NCBI RefSeq assembly: GCF_042643165.1
Contig: NZ_JBHRSH010000001.1
Location: forward strand, 1,054,001-1,118,000
Reading direction: 5' to 3'
Source: Hyphococcus aureus
GTDB taxonomy: Bacteria > Pseudomonadota > Alphaproteobacteria > Caulobacterales > Parvularculaceae
Length of the DNA: 64,000 bases
Shown here in pieces: positions 8,482-17,274 of this stretch (the first letter of the stretch is position 1; each line of letters opens with the position of its first letter). A model generated the notes under the pieces. It ran no database searches. It saw only the letters and a list, made by a program, of their open reading frames with translations, and was not told the origin of the DNA. Both the position numbers and the translations under genes were made by a program.

Positions 8482-9135
8482 TTGGACGATATGGATCCAG
8501 TGCTTCTTTTTTTCGCCGGTGTAGCGGCGTTTGTCATTTTCCGCCTGATCTCTGTGATGGGCACGCGTACCGGTCATGAGCAAAATCATGATCTGGAGGC
8601 GGTGCAACGCGCGGCGAGCGCTCAGGCTGCTGAAACCCTGCGCGACGATGACGCGGAAGCCGAAGAGGCGCGTCCGCCCAAGCCGGTCTCCACCAACGCC
8701 CGCATATTGCGTGACGCGGACCCCGCTTTTGACGAAGCGGAATTCCTCGCCGGCGCCAAGGGCGCGTATGAGATGATCGTCGAGGCGTTTGCCGCCGGCG
8801 ATCTGAAATCCATTCGTCCCTATATCGATGAATCTGTATATGGCGCGTTCAAGTCCGCCGTGACGGAACGCGATGCGGCTGGCTATTCCTCTGATCTGAA
8901 ATTCGTCGGCATCGAGCATGCTGGCGTTGTCGATAGCGCTGTTGAAAATGGCGTAATGTCGGCGGTGGTTGAGTTCACCTCGGATCAGGTGCGTGTCACG
9001 CGCGACAAGGAAGGCGAGATTGTCGACGGCGATCCCAATCGCATTGATCTCGTCAAGGACCGCTGGACCTTCGCCCGCAAAACCGCGAGCAACGATCCCA
9101 ACTGGATGCTTGTAGGGACCGGCGGCGCCGAATAA
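8482..9135 (+). CDS. Tim44/TimA-family protein
   Basis: A 217-residue protein with one N-terminal membrane anchor (residues 6-24, LLFFAGVAAFVIFRLISVM), an acidic, proline-containing linker, then a Tim44-like domain from about residue 85 (LAGAKGAYEMIVEAFAAGDLKSIRPYI) to the end. Mitochondrial Tim44 is the import-motor scaffold; the bacterial homologue is thought to serve the inner membrane, but its function is not settled. The start is taken as TTG 8482, which has GGAG 5 bases upstream; the in-frame ATG at 8491 would put that site too far away. Followed by mltA, the usual neighbour. Confidence 0.88.
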   Translation: MDDMDPVLLFFAGVAAFVIFRLISVMGTRTGHEQNHDLEAVQRAASAQAAETLRDDDAEAEEARPPKPVSTNARILRDADPAFDEAEFLAGAKGAYEMIVEAFAAGDLKSIRPYIDESVYGAFKSAVTERDAAGYSSDLKFVGIEHAGVVDSAVENGVMSAVVEFTSDQVRVTRDKEGEIVDGDPNRIDLVKDRWTFARKTASNDPNWMLVGTGGAE

Positions 9136-9194
9136 AACTTTGCGGCGCGAGTTTTCAGGGAGCGCCGTTTCTCCATGACGCTAGTCACGCCAAT

Positions 9195-10562
9195 ATGAGA
9201 GCGTTTTCCGGAACACAACTGCGCCTGTTTTTCGCCGGCGCAGTAATGATCGCGGCGATAATGGCCGCGCTCGTTTTCAGTGGCGTCTTGCCGCCTTATT
9301 ATGAGCGCGAGTTCAGCGATGATGATTTCGGACCGCCCACGCTCGATCTCAAACTTGTGCGCTTTGACGATCTTTCGGGGTGGCTTCAGGACGATCCCGG
9401 CCCGGCGCTTGAAACCTTTGTGCGGTCTTGCGCCAGGTTTGAAGAAAGCGATCCGGAGACGCCCGCCAACCCTTTGGAAAATCTCGGTATTGACGATCCT
9501 GCGCTAAGCCTTTCCGGGGCGGTGGCTGACTGGTTGCGGCCCTGCGCCGAGGCGCGGGCGCTGCTTGTCAGCGCCTATTCCGATCCCGGCGGGCGGCGCG
9601 GCGCGCTCCGCGCGTTTTTTGAATTTCATTTTTCGCCCGTCGAGATTGCCCTTTCGCGCGCGCCTTTGCCGGACGGTCCTGCGCGTCGTGCGCCGCCGCG
9701 CATAGAAGACACCGGAACTTTCACAGGATATTTCGAACCTGTCTATGAAGCCTCATTACAACAAGACGGTGATCATACAGCGCCGGTTCTTCCGCGTCCG
9801 GACGATCTGATTGAAGTCGATCTTGGCCAGTTTCGCGATGCGCTGAAAGGCGAACGCATCGCCGGCCGCGTTGAGGGGGGAAGGCTCATTCCTTACGATA
9901 CGCGCGCCGCCATCGACGCCGCCGATCATGGAAACCAAGCTCCCCTCGCCTGGCTTGATCCCAACGATCTGTTCTTTTTGCAGATACAAGGTTCGGGCCG
10001 GCTGGTGTTTGACGATGGCGCGATGATGCGCGTTGGCTATGCTGCGCAGAACGGCCATGCCTATAAGGCGGTGGGGCGCGTCATGGTGGAACGCGGGATC
10101 ATGCCGCTTGAAGCGGTAAGCATGCAGTCGATCCGCGGATGGCTTGAAGAGGCGCCGCCGGAAGAGGCGCAGACGCTGCGTGAAGAAAACGCCTCTTATG
10201 TTTATTTTCGCTCTCTCGATGATGTCGATCCAGCATTGGGGCCGCTGGGCGCGCAGGGCGCGCCGCTGACGCCGGAACGCTCACTTGCCGTCGACCGGCG
10301 TTATCATGCTCTCGGCGCGCCTGTGTGGGTCAATATCGAGCCGGTCGAAGAATATGACGAGAAGCCGATCCGCCGATTGATGATTGCGCAGGACACAGGC
10401 GGCGCCATCAAGGGGCCGGTGCGCGGCGATGTCTTCTGGGGCTCAGGGGATGAAGCAGCGGCCATCGCCGGGGCGATGAACGCGAAGGGGCGGATGACCG
10501 TGTTGTTGCCGCGCCGGCTCGCTGAGCGCATCCCCCGGAAATATCTGAGAGACGCCCCGTGA
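9195..10562 (+). CDS. mltA: Membrane-bound lytic murein transglycosylase A
   Basis: A 455-residue peptidoglycan-cleaving enzyme. An N-terminal membrane anchor or signal (residues 9-31) is followed by the MltA domain (GYFEPVYEAS, FFLQIQGSGRLVF, VGYAAQNGHAYKAVGRVMVERG) and a C-terminal 3D domain with the catalytic aspartate in QDTGGAIKGPVRGDVFWGSG. MltA splits the MurNAc-GlcNAc bond and forms the 1,6-anhydro product in the periplasm. No lipobox cysteine is seen in the signal region, so it may be anchored by the N-terminal helix rather than by lipid. It overlaps the smr-like gene by GTGA. Confidence 0.94.
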   Translation: MRAFSGTQLRLFFAGAVMIAAIMAALVFSGVLPPYYEREFSDDDFGPPTLDLKLVRFDDLSGWLQDDPGPALETFVRSCARFEESDPETPANPLENLGIDDPALSLSGAVADWLRPCAEARALLVSAYSDPGGRRGALRAFFEFHFSPVEIALSRAPLPDGPARRAPPRIEDTGTFTGYFEPVYEASLQQDGDHTAPVLPRPDDLIEVDLGQFRDALKGERIAGRVEGGRLIPYDTRAAIDAADHGNQAPLAWLDPNDLFFLQIQGSGRLVFDDGAMMRVGYAAQNGHAYKAVGRVMVERGIMPLEAVSMQSIRGWLEEAPPEEAQTLREENASYVYFRSLDDVDPALGPLGAQGAPLTPERSLAVDRRYHALGAPVWVNIEPVEEYDEKPIRRLMIAQDTGGAIKGPVRGDVFWGSGDEAAAIAGAMNAKGRMTVLLPRRLAERIPRKYLRDAP

Positions 10563-11146
10563 GCCGTCGTCGTGGTCGTGGCCTCACGCCTGAAGAAGAG
10601 GCGCTGTGGCGCAAGGCGATGCGCGATGTGGCGGCCTATGGGCGCAAAAAGCCTGTCACGGAAAGCCTAGTTTCGGGGGCGCAATCAGGGACTCCGGGGC
10701 TTTTGAAACCGCGCCAGACCCCCGGATATCCCCCAGTCCGCCATGCAGACCCCCTGCCCAGCCGCCAGCAGCACCCTTTCGTGGCCGGCGACCCGCGCCT
10801 CGATAAACTTGCCGGGCGCGGCCGTCTCGCCATCGACGCCTCGCTCGATCTCCATGGCCACACGCAGCGGACGGCGGAGATGACATTGAAGCGGTTTGTG
10901 GCGGAGGCGCATGCGCGCGGCGCCAGATGCGTCCTCGTGATTACCGGCAAGGGCGCGCCCGATCCGTCAGGCTCTGTCACTTCAGGGGCAAGAGGCTGGG
11001 AGGCGTCGGGCGGTAAAGGAGTCCTCAGAGCGCGGTTGTCGGACTGGCTCGCAGAAGACCCTCTGCGCAAGCTCGTCTCTCGTGCGAGCCCGGCCCATCA
11101 GCGCCATGGCGGCGCCGGGGCGTTTTATCTGTTCCTGAAACGGTAG
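10559..11146 (+). CDS. Smr-domain protein
   Basis: A 195-residue protein with a basic N-terminus and a C-terminal Smr (small MutS-related) domain. The diagnostic pieces are SLDLHGHTQRTAE, CVLVITGKGAP and HGGAGAFYLFLKR. Smr domains act as nucleases on DNA or RNA in other proteins; a specific substrate for this stand-alone form is not known. It starts at GTG 10559 overlapping the mltA stop, so translation is probably coupled. The mltA-smr order is conserved in alphaproteobacteria. Confidence 0.92.
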   Translation: MSRRRGRGLTPEEEALWRKAMRDVAAYGRKKPVTESLVSGAQSGTPGLLKPRQTPGYPPVRHADPLPSRQQHPFVAGDPRLDKLAGRGRLAIDASLDLHGHTQRTAEMTLKRFVAEAHARGARCVLVITGKGAPDPSGSVTSGARGWEASGGKGVLRARLSDWLAEDPLRKLVSRASPAHQRHGGAGAFYLFLKR

Positions 11147-11178
11147 AGCTGGGCGCCGCAAGCGGACGCCTTTCAAGT

Positions 11179-13068
11179 CTACCAGGCGTTGAGGAATTTC
11201 AGCGCAACGGCGAGAACAAGCGCGACCGGGAAAATGTAGAAGAACAAAATGCGCGACAAGCGGATGAACCACGTTTCCGTCGCATCGGCGAGCCAATCGC
11301 CGATCGCCTCGCTCCACCAGCGGCGCGCCTGATGCTTCGGCAATTGCGACTGACCGGCTTCGACCGGCATTGCGGCGAGAATGGTGACGCCGCGATTTTT
11401 CCAACGCGCAAAGGCTTTCTTGACCGCGCCATTGACGACAGAACCGCGAAGCCGCCGTGTCAGCAGCGCAAACAATCCGTATTTGAAATCTTCCGGATCG
11501 AATTCGACATCCAGCACCATGGATGCTGGCGCATCCTTGTTGCTGTCCTCATCAACGCGCACCACCGTATGACGCACGCCGTAATTGCGTAGATAATCTT
11601 CGATGTCGCCGATGGACGCTGCAGTCTTGTCGCGACGGAACAGGAACATGACGCGCACGCCACGCGATCCAGTCGCTTGCGACGAAAGCATGACGAAGGA
11701 AGCAATCGCCGCTGCGACGCCCAGCCCTAGAGCGCCGGTCGCGGTCAGGGATGAAATCCACTCAAGACTGCTCGGCAGGTTGAGCGCCGTCATGGAAGCG
11801 CTCCAGCCGTAAAGGCCGAACACCATCAGGAGAATGGCGACAGCGCCGACAGCCATGCCCAGCATGCGCATCAGGCCCGCAGGGATCGCATCGCCGAAAT
11901 TGGGGTTCGCAATCGTTGCAAGGCGCTTTGTCCAGTAGCCGGTTTTGGCGTCTGTGGTGCGATAGCGATCTTCGTAGAGCGTATGGTCCGGGTTATTTTC
12001 AACCACCATGAAGCGGGTCTTCATGGGGTCGCCCTGTTCGAAATTGTGATCGATGATCAGATAGTCCGAGGAGCGCATGGCGACTTCATATGGCAGCACC
12101 ATGGCGAACAGCTTGCCGTTCTGGGCTTCTGCGCCGAGCGTCGAGAAATGCCGCGTATCGCCAGAAATCGGATCGAAAAATGTGTTCGTCTGACGCGTGT
12201 TCGACACCGCGGAGCGCGCCATTCGCGCAAGCTCGCGATGAGGTTCGACCATTTGCGCGGTTTCCTGCACATCGACGCCAATAGCGCGCATGCCGTCAAG
12301 TTTCGCCTTGCAGCGGCGCGAAGCGTCAGGACCGGCGAAAACCATATCAATCCGGTCACGGATCATTTTCTGGTCAGCCATGTCGATGGGCAGACCAGCG
12401 CGCGGCATCTCTCCGTCATAGCCGGCGTCGCCGCCGGGTGTGTTGCCGCTGCCCGTATCAATCAGGCCCCATGATTTTCTCATGCGCCTTTGCAGCGCGG
12501 AGAAGCCGGTGCCGGGATGTGATGATTGTACGATGTCGTAAAGCTGGGATTCATGTACGGCGAGACAGAAATGATCGCTCGCTTCAATCTGCTGCACACC
12601 GCGCAGACGCGAAAGGCTCGCCACCGCACGCAGCGACTCGTAATCGTAACCCGAATAAGGATTGTAAAACGGAACGAGCGCAAAATCGGCGATGTTCTGT
12701 TGCACCGCCATGAGCGCCTGCTCTTTGGTGCGCAACGGCTGGGTGTCGGGGTTTTGATAGTCGAAGCGGTTATTCTTGCTCGCCTCGTCAAATTCGCGTT
12801 CGACCCGAAGCTCCATGGCGCCGAAGCCGGCGTCGGGCACGGTGCCGCGCTTGCGGGCGCTATCGAGGAATTGTTTCGTCGCCTGGTAGCCGAAGCCCCA
12901 CTCCTCGCCGGTGAAGGCGATGCGCGCGGGTTTTTTCTCAGGCGCCCCGAATTTCTTCTTGGACTTCTCGTCCGTTTCGACGCTTTTTTCAGTGAACCGG
13001 GGATCTGCATCCTCGGCAAAAGCCATCATGGTTTGCCGTTTCCAGGGCCGTGATGCGCCGTCCGCCAT
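11179..13068 (-). CDS. Membrane protein with prephenate dehydratase-like and ACT-like domains
   Basis: I do not know a named family for this 629-residue protein. Residues 48-353 resemble prephenate dehydratase when set against the true PheA at 43006: RIAFTGEEWGFGYQAT against RIAYQGEPGAFSELA, ADFALVPFYNPYSG against ERAMLPVENSLAG, and KTRFMVVEN (Thr351) against NTTRFLEM. Two membrane helices follow (about 402-421, 438-461), then an ACT-like beta-alpha-beta-beta-alpha-beta region (470-540), then a third helix (606-626). The catalytic-site Glu of the ENS motif is replaced by Tyr, so enzyme activity is doubtful; a sensor of aromatic compounds is one guess. If the N-terminus is inside, both domains face the cytoplasm. 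ATG 13068 was chosen; 13029 and 13026 are alternatives. Confidence 0.7.
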   Translation of the reverse strand: MADGASRPWKRQTMMAFAEDADPRFTEKSVETDEKSKKKFGAPEKKPARIAFTGEEWGFGYQATKQFLDSARKRGTVPDAGFGAMELRVEREFDEASKNNRFDYQNPDTQPLRTKEQALMAVQQNIADFALVPFYNPYSGYDYESLRAVASLSRLRGVQQIEASDHFCLAVHESQLYDIVQSSHPGTGFSALQRRMRKSWGLIDTGSGNTPGGDAGYDGEMPRAGLPIDMADQKMIRDRIDMVFAGPDASRRCKAKLDGMRAIGVDVQETAQMVEPHRELARMARSAVSNTRQTNTFFDPISGDTRHFSTLGAEAQNGKLFAMVLPYEVAMRSSDYLIIDHNFEQGDPMKTRFMVVENNPDHTLYEDRYRTTDAKTGYWTKRLATIANPNFGDAIPAGLMRMLGMAVGAVAILLMVFGLYGWSASMTALNLPSSLEWISSLTATGALGLGVAAAIASFVMLSSQATGSRGVRVMFLFRRDKTAASIGDIEDYLRNYGVRHTVVRVDEDSNKDAPASMVLDVEFDPEDFKYGLFALLTRRLRGSVVNGAVKKAFARWKNRGVTILAAMPVEAGQSQLPKHQARRWWSEAIGDWLADATETWFIRLSRILFFYIFPVALVLAVALKFLNAW

Positions 13069-13267
13069 GAGTAATCCCCGCTCCTACTCCCTCAAGAACA
13101 AACAGATTAACCTGTCATTAAGCATCGTGAAAGCCCGCATTTAGCCGGGATGGCGCGGATTCGGCCCTGCAGGGGCTCCTGGAGGGGTTTCAGACCGGAA
13201 TTCTTCGCCGATGACGCCAAAAGGCATCACTGAGAAATCGTTGCGGCACCGAAATCGATCTTTATAA

Positions 13268-14578
13268 CTATAGGATATACTTGGACAAATCGGCGTTCTT
13301 GGCGATTTCGCCCAACCGCGCCGTCACATAGTCCTTATTGATGGCGACGGTCTCGCCGGATTTGTCCGCCGCCGTGTAGGAAATCTCGTCCAGCACCGTC
13401 TCCATGATGGTGGCGAGGCGCCGGGCCCCGATATTTTCCACACCCGCATTCACTTCCGCCGCCGCATCGGCCAGCGCGTCGATGGCGTCCTCGGTGAAAT
13501 CAAGGGTCACGCCCTCTGTCAAAAGCAGCGCCGAATATTGTTTGATAAGGCTCGCCTCGGGTTCGGTCAGGATGCGGCGAAGATCGTCCCGGGAAAGCGC
13601 GTCGAGCTCCACCCGGATCGGCAGGCGCCCCTGAAGCTCCGGCAACAGATCCGAAGGTTTCGACAGATGAAACGCGCCCGATGCGACGAACAGGATATGA
13701 TCGGTCTTCACCGGCCCGTATTTGGTGGCGACGGTCGCCCCTTCGATCAGCGGCAACAGATCGCGTTGCACGCCCTCGCGGGAAATGTCGGCGCTCGCGC
13801 GATCCGATGAACGCGCGATCTTGTCGATTTCGTCGAGGAAAACGATGCCGTCATTCTGGACGAGATCCACGGCCTCGCGAGCGATGGCTTCCTCGTCCAT
13901 CAGCTGGTCGGCCTCTTCCGCAAGTAACGGATCATACGCGTCGCGGATCTTGATGCGGCGTGTTGTTTTCGGTCCTTGAAACGCTTTGCCGAGCATGTCG
14001 GAAAGGTTGATCATCCCCATCTGTGAGCCCGGCATGCCGGGGATTTCGAACATGGGCGCACCGCCGCCTTGAGGCTCACGCAGGTCGAGGTCGATTTCGC
14101 GATCATCAAGCTCGCCGTCTCTGAGTTTTTTGCGGAAGGCCTCACGCGTCGCCTCGGCGCCATTTTCTCCCACAAGCGCGTCAAGGACTCTCTCTTCAGC
14201 GGCGCTTTGTGCAGCGGCCTTCACGCCCTCGCGTTTTTTCTCGCGCACCATGCCCATGGCGATTTCCACGAGATCGCGAATGATGGAATCGACATCGCGG
14301 CCCACATATCCGACCTCAGTGAATTTGGTCGCCTCGACTTTGAGAAAAGGTGCGCCGGCAAGCTTTGCAAGCCGCCGTGAAATCTCGGTTTTACCGACGC
14401 CTGTGGGGCCAATCATCAAGATATTTTTCGGCGTGATCTCATCGCGCATGGCGCCCTCGACGCGGCGGCGGCGCCAGCGATTGCGCAGGGCGATGGCGAC
14501 GGCGCGCTTGGCGGCGTTCTGCCCGACAATGAAACGGTCGAGCTCGGAAACGATTTCGCGTGGGGAAAAATCAGTCAT
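13268..14578 (-). CDS. hslU: ATP-dependent protease ATPase subunit HslU
   Basis: A 436-residue AAA+ unfoldase that pairs with HslV. Walker A is GPTGVGKT at residues 57-64 and Walker B is VFLDEIDKIA; the I-domain lies between them, containing MFEIPGMPGSQMGMINLSDMLG. The C-terminus LSKYIL is the tail that docks into HslV pockets. The start at ATG 14578 (MTDFSPREIVSELDRFIVGQ) fits the family; the frame extends further upstream without homology. hslV is about 1.2 kb upstream on the same strand but a separate gene lies between them, which is unusual. Confidence 0.97.
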   Translation of the reverse strand: MTDFSPREIVSELDRFIVGQNAAKRAVAIALRNRWRRRRVEGAMRDEITPKNILMIGPTGVGKTEISRRLAKLAGAPFLKVEATKFTEVGYVGRDVDSIIRDLVEIAMGMVREKKREGVKAAAQSAAEERVLDALVGENGAEATREAFRKKLRDGELDDREIDLDLREPQGGGAPMFEIPGMPGSQMGMINLSDMLGKAFQGPKTTRRIKIRDAYDPLLAEEADQLMDEEAIAREAVDLVQNDGIVFLDEIDKIARSSDRASADISREGVQRDLLPLIEGATVATKYGPVKTDHILFVASGAFHLSKPSDLLPELQGRLPIRVELDALSRDDLRRILTEPEASLIKQYSALLLTEGVTLDFTEDAIDALADAAAEVNAGVENIGARRLATIMETVLDEISYTAADKSGETVAINKDYVTARLGEIAKNADLSKYIL

Positions 14579-14660
14579 TGAAGCTTCAGGGTTTGAACAA
14601 ACATCGCCCTGACATAGCCCTCCCGCCGCAAATCTCAATCCCGCGGCCGAAAAGAACCCC

Positions 14661-14692
14661 AAAAAGAAAAGGGCGCGCTAAAAAGCGCACCC
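14661..14692 (-). terminator. Rho-independent terminator after the VPLPA-CTERM gene
   Basis: Read on the minus strand, a stem GGGTGCGC / GCGCGCCC with one internal mismatch and a TTTTTA loop is followed by a T-rich run (complement of the A-rich bases 14661-14670). It lies just past the stop of the VPLPA-CTERM gene and before hslU, so that gene seems to be its own transcript. Confidence 0.75.
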
Positions 14693-14722
14693 TTCATCCC
14701 CTCTTCGCAAAAGATGCGGCGT

Positions 14723-15427
14723 TCAGGCTTGTTTCTTGCGGCTCGCAAAGCCGAACCCGGCAAGGCCCGCCATGAACAGCGGCAGCGCGGCCGGAAGCGG
14801 CACATCCGGCACTTCCTCGAACGCCAGCTTCTTCAGCTTCCATGCTGAAGAGTAGCTGTCGCACTTTTGACCATGCATCGTCATCCGGCAGTTATAGGAG
14901 TAAGAGCTGGTCCCGATGCCGAAAAGTTTGCCGACCAGGTTCAAAGAAAGAAAGTCTACGAAAGCGGTGCTGTTGTTCGGCATCGACAGGTTTTCGAAAA
15001 CCCGCTCGAGGATGCCGTCATTGTTGCTGTCGATAAAAAGATCGAAAGTGTCGTAGGTGTCCACATACGTAAACAGCGCGCCGGTGAGCTGCACAGTCTT
15101 GTCAAAGCTGAGGATCGCCACTTCCGGAAAATAGCCGTCGACCAGATGCTGGCCATCGTTCTGGTTATGGGTGATCCCAGTCCCCGGGCTGTAGGCAATT
15201 GGTCTGGCGCCATATTGACCAGGTGTAACGACCGCATCGCCGGTGACAGGCGTATCGGTGAACAGGCCCGCTGACAGGGTCATGGTGACACCGTCATCTT
15301 CGTAGACTTGCGAGCTGCCGTTGTTGGACACCAGGTCGCTGCTGCCCGAGGTTGTGTAGATGGTTGTCGCGTGTGCGCTGGAGATGCTCAGCGCTGCGAC
15401 GGCGGCGAGGCCGATAATCGACTTCAT
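14723..15427 (-). CDS. Secreted protein with VPLPA-type C-terminal sorting signal
   Basis: A 234-residue exported protein: a signal peptide (MKSIIGLAAVAALSISSAHA), a mature region rich in Ser, Thr, Asp and Asn, and a C-terminal sorting tail VPLPAALPLFMAGLAGFGFASRKK. The tail has the VPLPA motif, a hydrophobic helix and basic residues, as in PEP-CTERM-like proteins handled by an exosortase. The two cysteines (NCRMTMHGQKC) could form a disulphide. The mature domain is not one I recognise. ATG 15427 is chosen since it starts the signal peptide. It sits between hslV and hslU with its own terminator; no exosortase gene is in the window. Confidence 0.85.
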   Translation of the reverse strand: MKSIIGLAAVAALSISSAHATTIYTTSGSSDLVSNNGSSQVYEDDGVTMTLSAGLFTDTPVTGDAVVTPGQYGARPIAYSPGTGITHNQNDGQHLVDGYFPEVAILSFDKTVQLTGALFTYVDTYDTFDLFIDSNNDGILERVFENLSMPNNSTAFVDFLSLNLVGKLFGIGTSSYSYNCRMTMHGQKCDSYSSAWKLKKLAFEEVPDVPLPAALPLFMAGLAGFGFASRKKQA

Positions 15428-15736
15428 GATAGTACCCTTACGCAACATTAGAAAACTGTAACTAATCCGAACGCGGAATTTGTTCGGCCGTCAATCATGT
15501 ATCGTTGCGGCGCAATACAACCGCCAGATGCAAGGGTTATGGCAAACAGGCGAAGCTCTTAATGGGGGAGTGTAAAGAGCATACGGGCCGCCAATAAAAT
15601 CAACTTGTTTTTAAGTTAATCACCTGCGCTTGACGCTGCGCGCCGTGGTTAACGCGTCGCCTTGCGAAAAGCGGCCTTGTATGATTTCTGGCCAGTGTTG
15701 TGAAAGAGATACTTAACGGCGGGAACGCCGCGGCGC
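15428..15736. other. 309-bp intergenic region: leader of the VPLPA-CTERM gene
   Basis: No credible gene is seen here. The region is less GC-rich than its surroundings. It holds a short inverted repeat (AACTT-gtttt-taAGTT around 15602-15617) and an imperfect dyad GTTAATCAC (15615-15623) / GTGGTTAAC (15645-15653), which could be a regulator site for the downstream secreted protein. It also contains the 3' flank of hslV. Confidence 0.5.
15615..15653. promoter_or_regulatory. Imperfect dyad GTTAATCAC / GTGGTTAAC
   Basis: Two 9-base arms, 8 of 9 complementary, have centres 30 bp apart, close to three helical turns. They lie about 190-230 bp upstream of the VPLPA-CTERM start and just beyond the hslV stop. 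GGTTAAC also occurs in the glycosyltransferase promoters in this window, so a shared regulator is possible but unproven. Confidence 0.3.
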
Positions 15737-16282
15737 TTATTCTGAAATGGTTTCGAGCGTCAAAGTCTCATTCGTGTAGACGCAAATCGAAGCAGCGATC
15801 GCCATCGCTTTTTTCACAATCTCTTCGGCGGAAAGATCGGTCTCTTCCATCAACGCCCTTGCTGCGGACCGCGCATAATCGCCGCCCGATCCAATCCCGG
15901 TGACGCCGAATTGCGGCTCCAGAACGTCGCCGACGCCCGATAGCGTCAGCGTGACGGACTTGTCGGCGACGATCATCATTGCTTCAAGGCGCCGCAAATA
16001 CCTGTCTGTGCGCCAGTCCTTGGCAAGCTCTACGCAAGCGCGGGTGAGCTGGTCGGGATATTGTTCTAGCTTCGCCTCAAGACGTTCGAGAAGGGTGAAG
16101 GCGTCCGCGGTGGCGCCGGCGAACCCGGCGATCACCTTGCCCCCGGCGAGCCGGCGCACCTTGCGAGCATCCCCCTTCACCACCGTATTGCCGAGGCTAA
16201 CCTGCCCGTCGCCGCCTACGGCGACGGCGCTGCCCTTCCGGACCGCCAGAATGGTTGTTCCGTGCATTGACGCATTGCTCAT
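15737..16282 (-). CDS. hslV: ATP-dependent protease peptidase subunit HslV
   Basis: A 181-residue proteasome-like Ntn hydrolase. Processing before Thr9 (MHG/TTILAV) would expose the nucleophile. AVAVGGDGQVSLG and ARKVRRLAGG hold the conserved Asp and Lys of the active site, and GSGGDYARSAARAL is the later family motif. It forms the double-ring chamber fed by HslU. The start at ATG 16282 (MSNASMHG) gives the usual short propeptide. It is divergent from hisB, as in many alphaproteobacteria, but separated from hslU by the VPLPA-CTERM gene. Confidence 0.97.
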   Translation of the reverse strand: MSNASMHGTTILAVRKGSAVAVGGDGQVSLGNTVVKGDARKVRRLAGGKVIAGFAGATADAFTLLERLEAKLEQYPDQLTRACVELAKDWRTDRYLRRLEAMMIVADKSVTLTLSGVGDVLEPQFGVTGIGSGGDYARSAARALMEETDLSAEEIVKKAMAIAASICVYTNETLTLETISE

Positions 16283-16428
16283 GACTTTGCCTTTAAACTC
16301 TTCATAACCGTTTCAGGGAACGGGCTTTACATGGACGGCGGCGGGTTTTTTCACTAAACCGGGCCCCGGCGCCTGAGATTTTAGAGGTTCAATGCCACCC
16401 TCGCAGGGCGGCGTCAAAGGAGACAATC

Positions 16429-17016
16429 ATGCGCGCGGCGACGGTTGAACGGAAAACGCGGGAGACGGAGATTTTCGTAGCGGTCGAGCTTGATGGCTCG
16501 GGCGATTACGATATCGAAACCGGCGTTGGGTTTTTCGATCATATGCTCGAAGCCTTCGCCAAGCACTCCATGATTGACCTTAAAGTGCGCGCCGAGGGCG
16601 ATCTCCATATCGATATGCATCACACGGTGGAGGATGTTGGCATTGTGATGGGCCAGGCCGTCGCAAAGGCCTTGGGCGACTGCGCGGGGATTCGCCGTTT
16701 CGGCGCATCCTACATTCCCATGGACGAAACCCTGTCGCGGGCGTCTATCGATATCTCAAAGCGCCCCTACCTGATTTGGCGGGTCAATTTTGCGAGACCT
16801 AAAGTCGGCGATATGGACACCGAGCTATTCAAGGAATGGTTCCACGCTTTCGCCATGAATGCAGGGCTCACCCTGCATGTGGAAAACCTCTATGGCGAAA
16901 ACACGCACCACATCATTGAAAGCTGTTTCAAGGCGACTGCCCGCGCGTTTCGCCAAGCGCTGGAAATAGATCCGCGCAGCGACGGCGGCGCGCCCTCAAC
17001 CAAAGGCTCGCTCTAG
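16429..17016 (+). CDS. hisB: Imidazoleglycerol-phosphate dehydratase
   Basis: A 195-residue HisB of the stand-alone dehydratase type. It converts imidazoleglycerol phosphate to imidazole-acetol phosphate in histidine biosynthesis. Metal-binding histidine motifs are visible: FFDHMLEAFAKHS, DMHHTVEDVG and THHIIESCFKA. A strong AAGGAG Shine-Dalgarno precedes the ATG by about 7 bases. No histidinol-phosphatase domain is fused. hisH, hisA, hisF and hisE follow on the same strand after an insertion of three small genes. Confidence 0.97.
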   Translation: MRAATVERKTRETEIFVAVELDGSGDYDIETGVGFFDHMLEAFAKHSMIDLKVRAEGDLHIDMHHTVEDVGIVMGQAVAKALGDCAGIRRFGASYIPMDETLSRASIDISKRPYLIWRVNFARPKVGDMDTELFKEWFHAFAMNAGLTLHVENLYGENTHHIIESCFKATARAFRQALEIDPRSDGGAPSTKGSL

Positions 17017-17025
17017 ACGCTCTTT

Positions 17026-17274
17026 CTAAAATACATAGAGCGCCAGCAGGATCGCAAACACAAACGCAATGCCTGCGATCGACGCAATCAGAATATAACG
17101 GACATGGTCGCCTGTATGTCCCTGGCGGACCTCTTCGGTTGTGCGCTTCTCGGAAGCGGGAGCAGCGGTGTCCTCATTGGCGACGCGCAATGTGGCGTCG
17201 GTGTTTTCGGCTTCTTCCGGTGATTTTTCCATAGGCTTGGAGCCGGGTTCATATGCGGTAGTTGCTTGGGTCAT
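17026..17274 (-). CDS. Small protein with C-terminal membrane helix (unknown)
   Basis: An 82-residue protein I do not recognise. Its first 55 residues are hydrophilic, rich in Glu, Ala and Thr; the C-terminal 22 (YILIASIAGIAFVFAILLALYVF) form a single membrane helix, so it may be tail-anchored with the N-terminus in the cytoplasm. ATG 17274 is chosen; ATG 17232 is an alternative and neither has a strong ribosome site. It faces hisB tail to tail, where many alphaproteobacteria also carry a small membrane-protein gene between hisB and hisH. Confidence 0.55.
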   Translation of the reverse strand: MTQATTAYEPGSKPMEKSPEEAENTDATLRVANEDTAAPASEKRTTEEVRQGHTGDHVRYILIASIAGIAFVFAILLALYVF

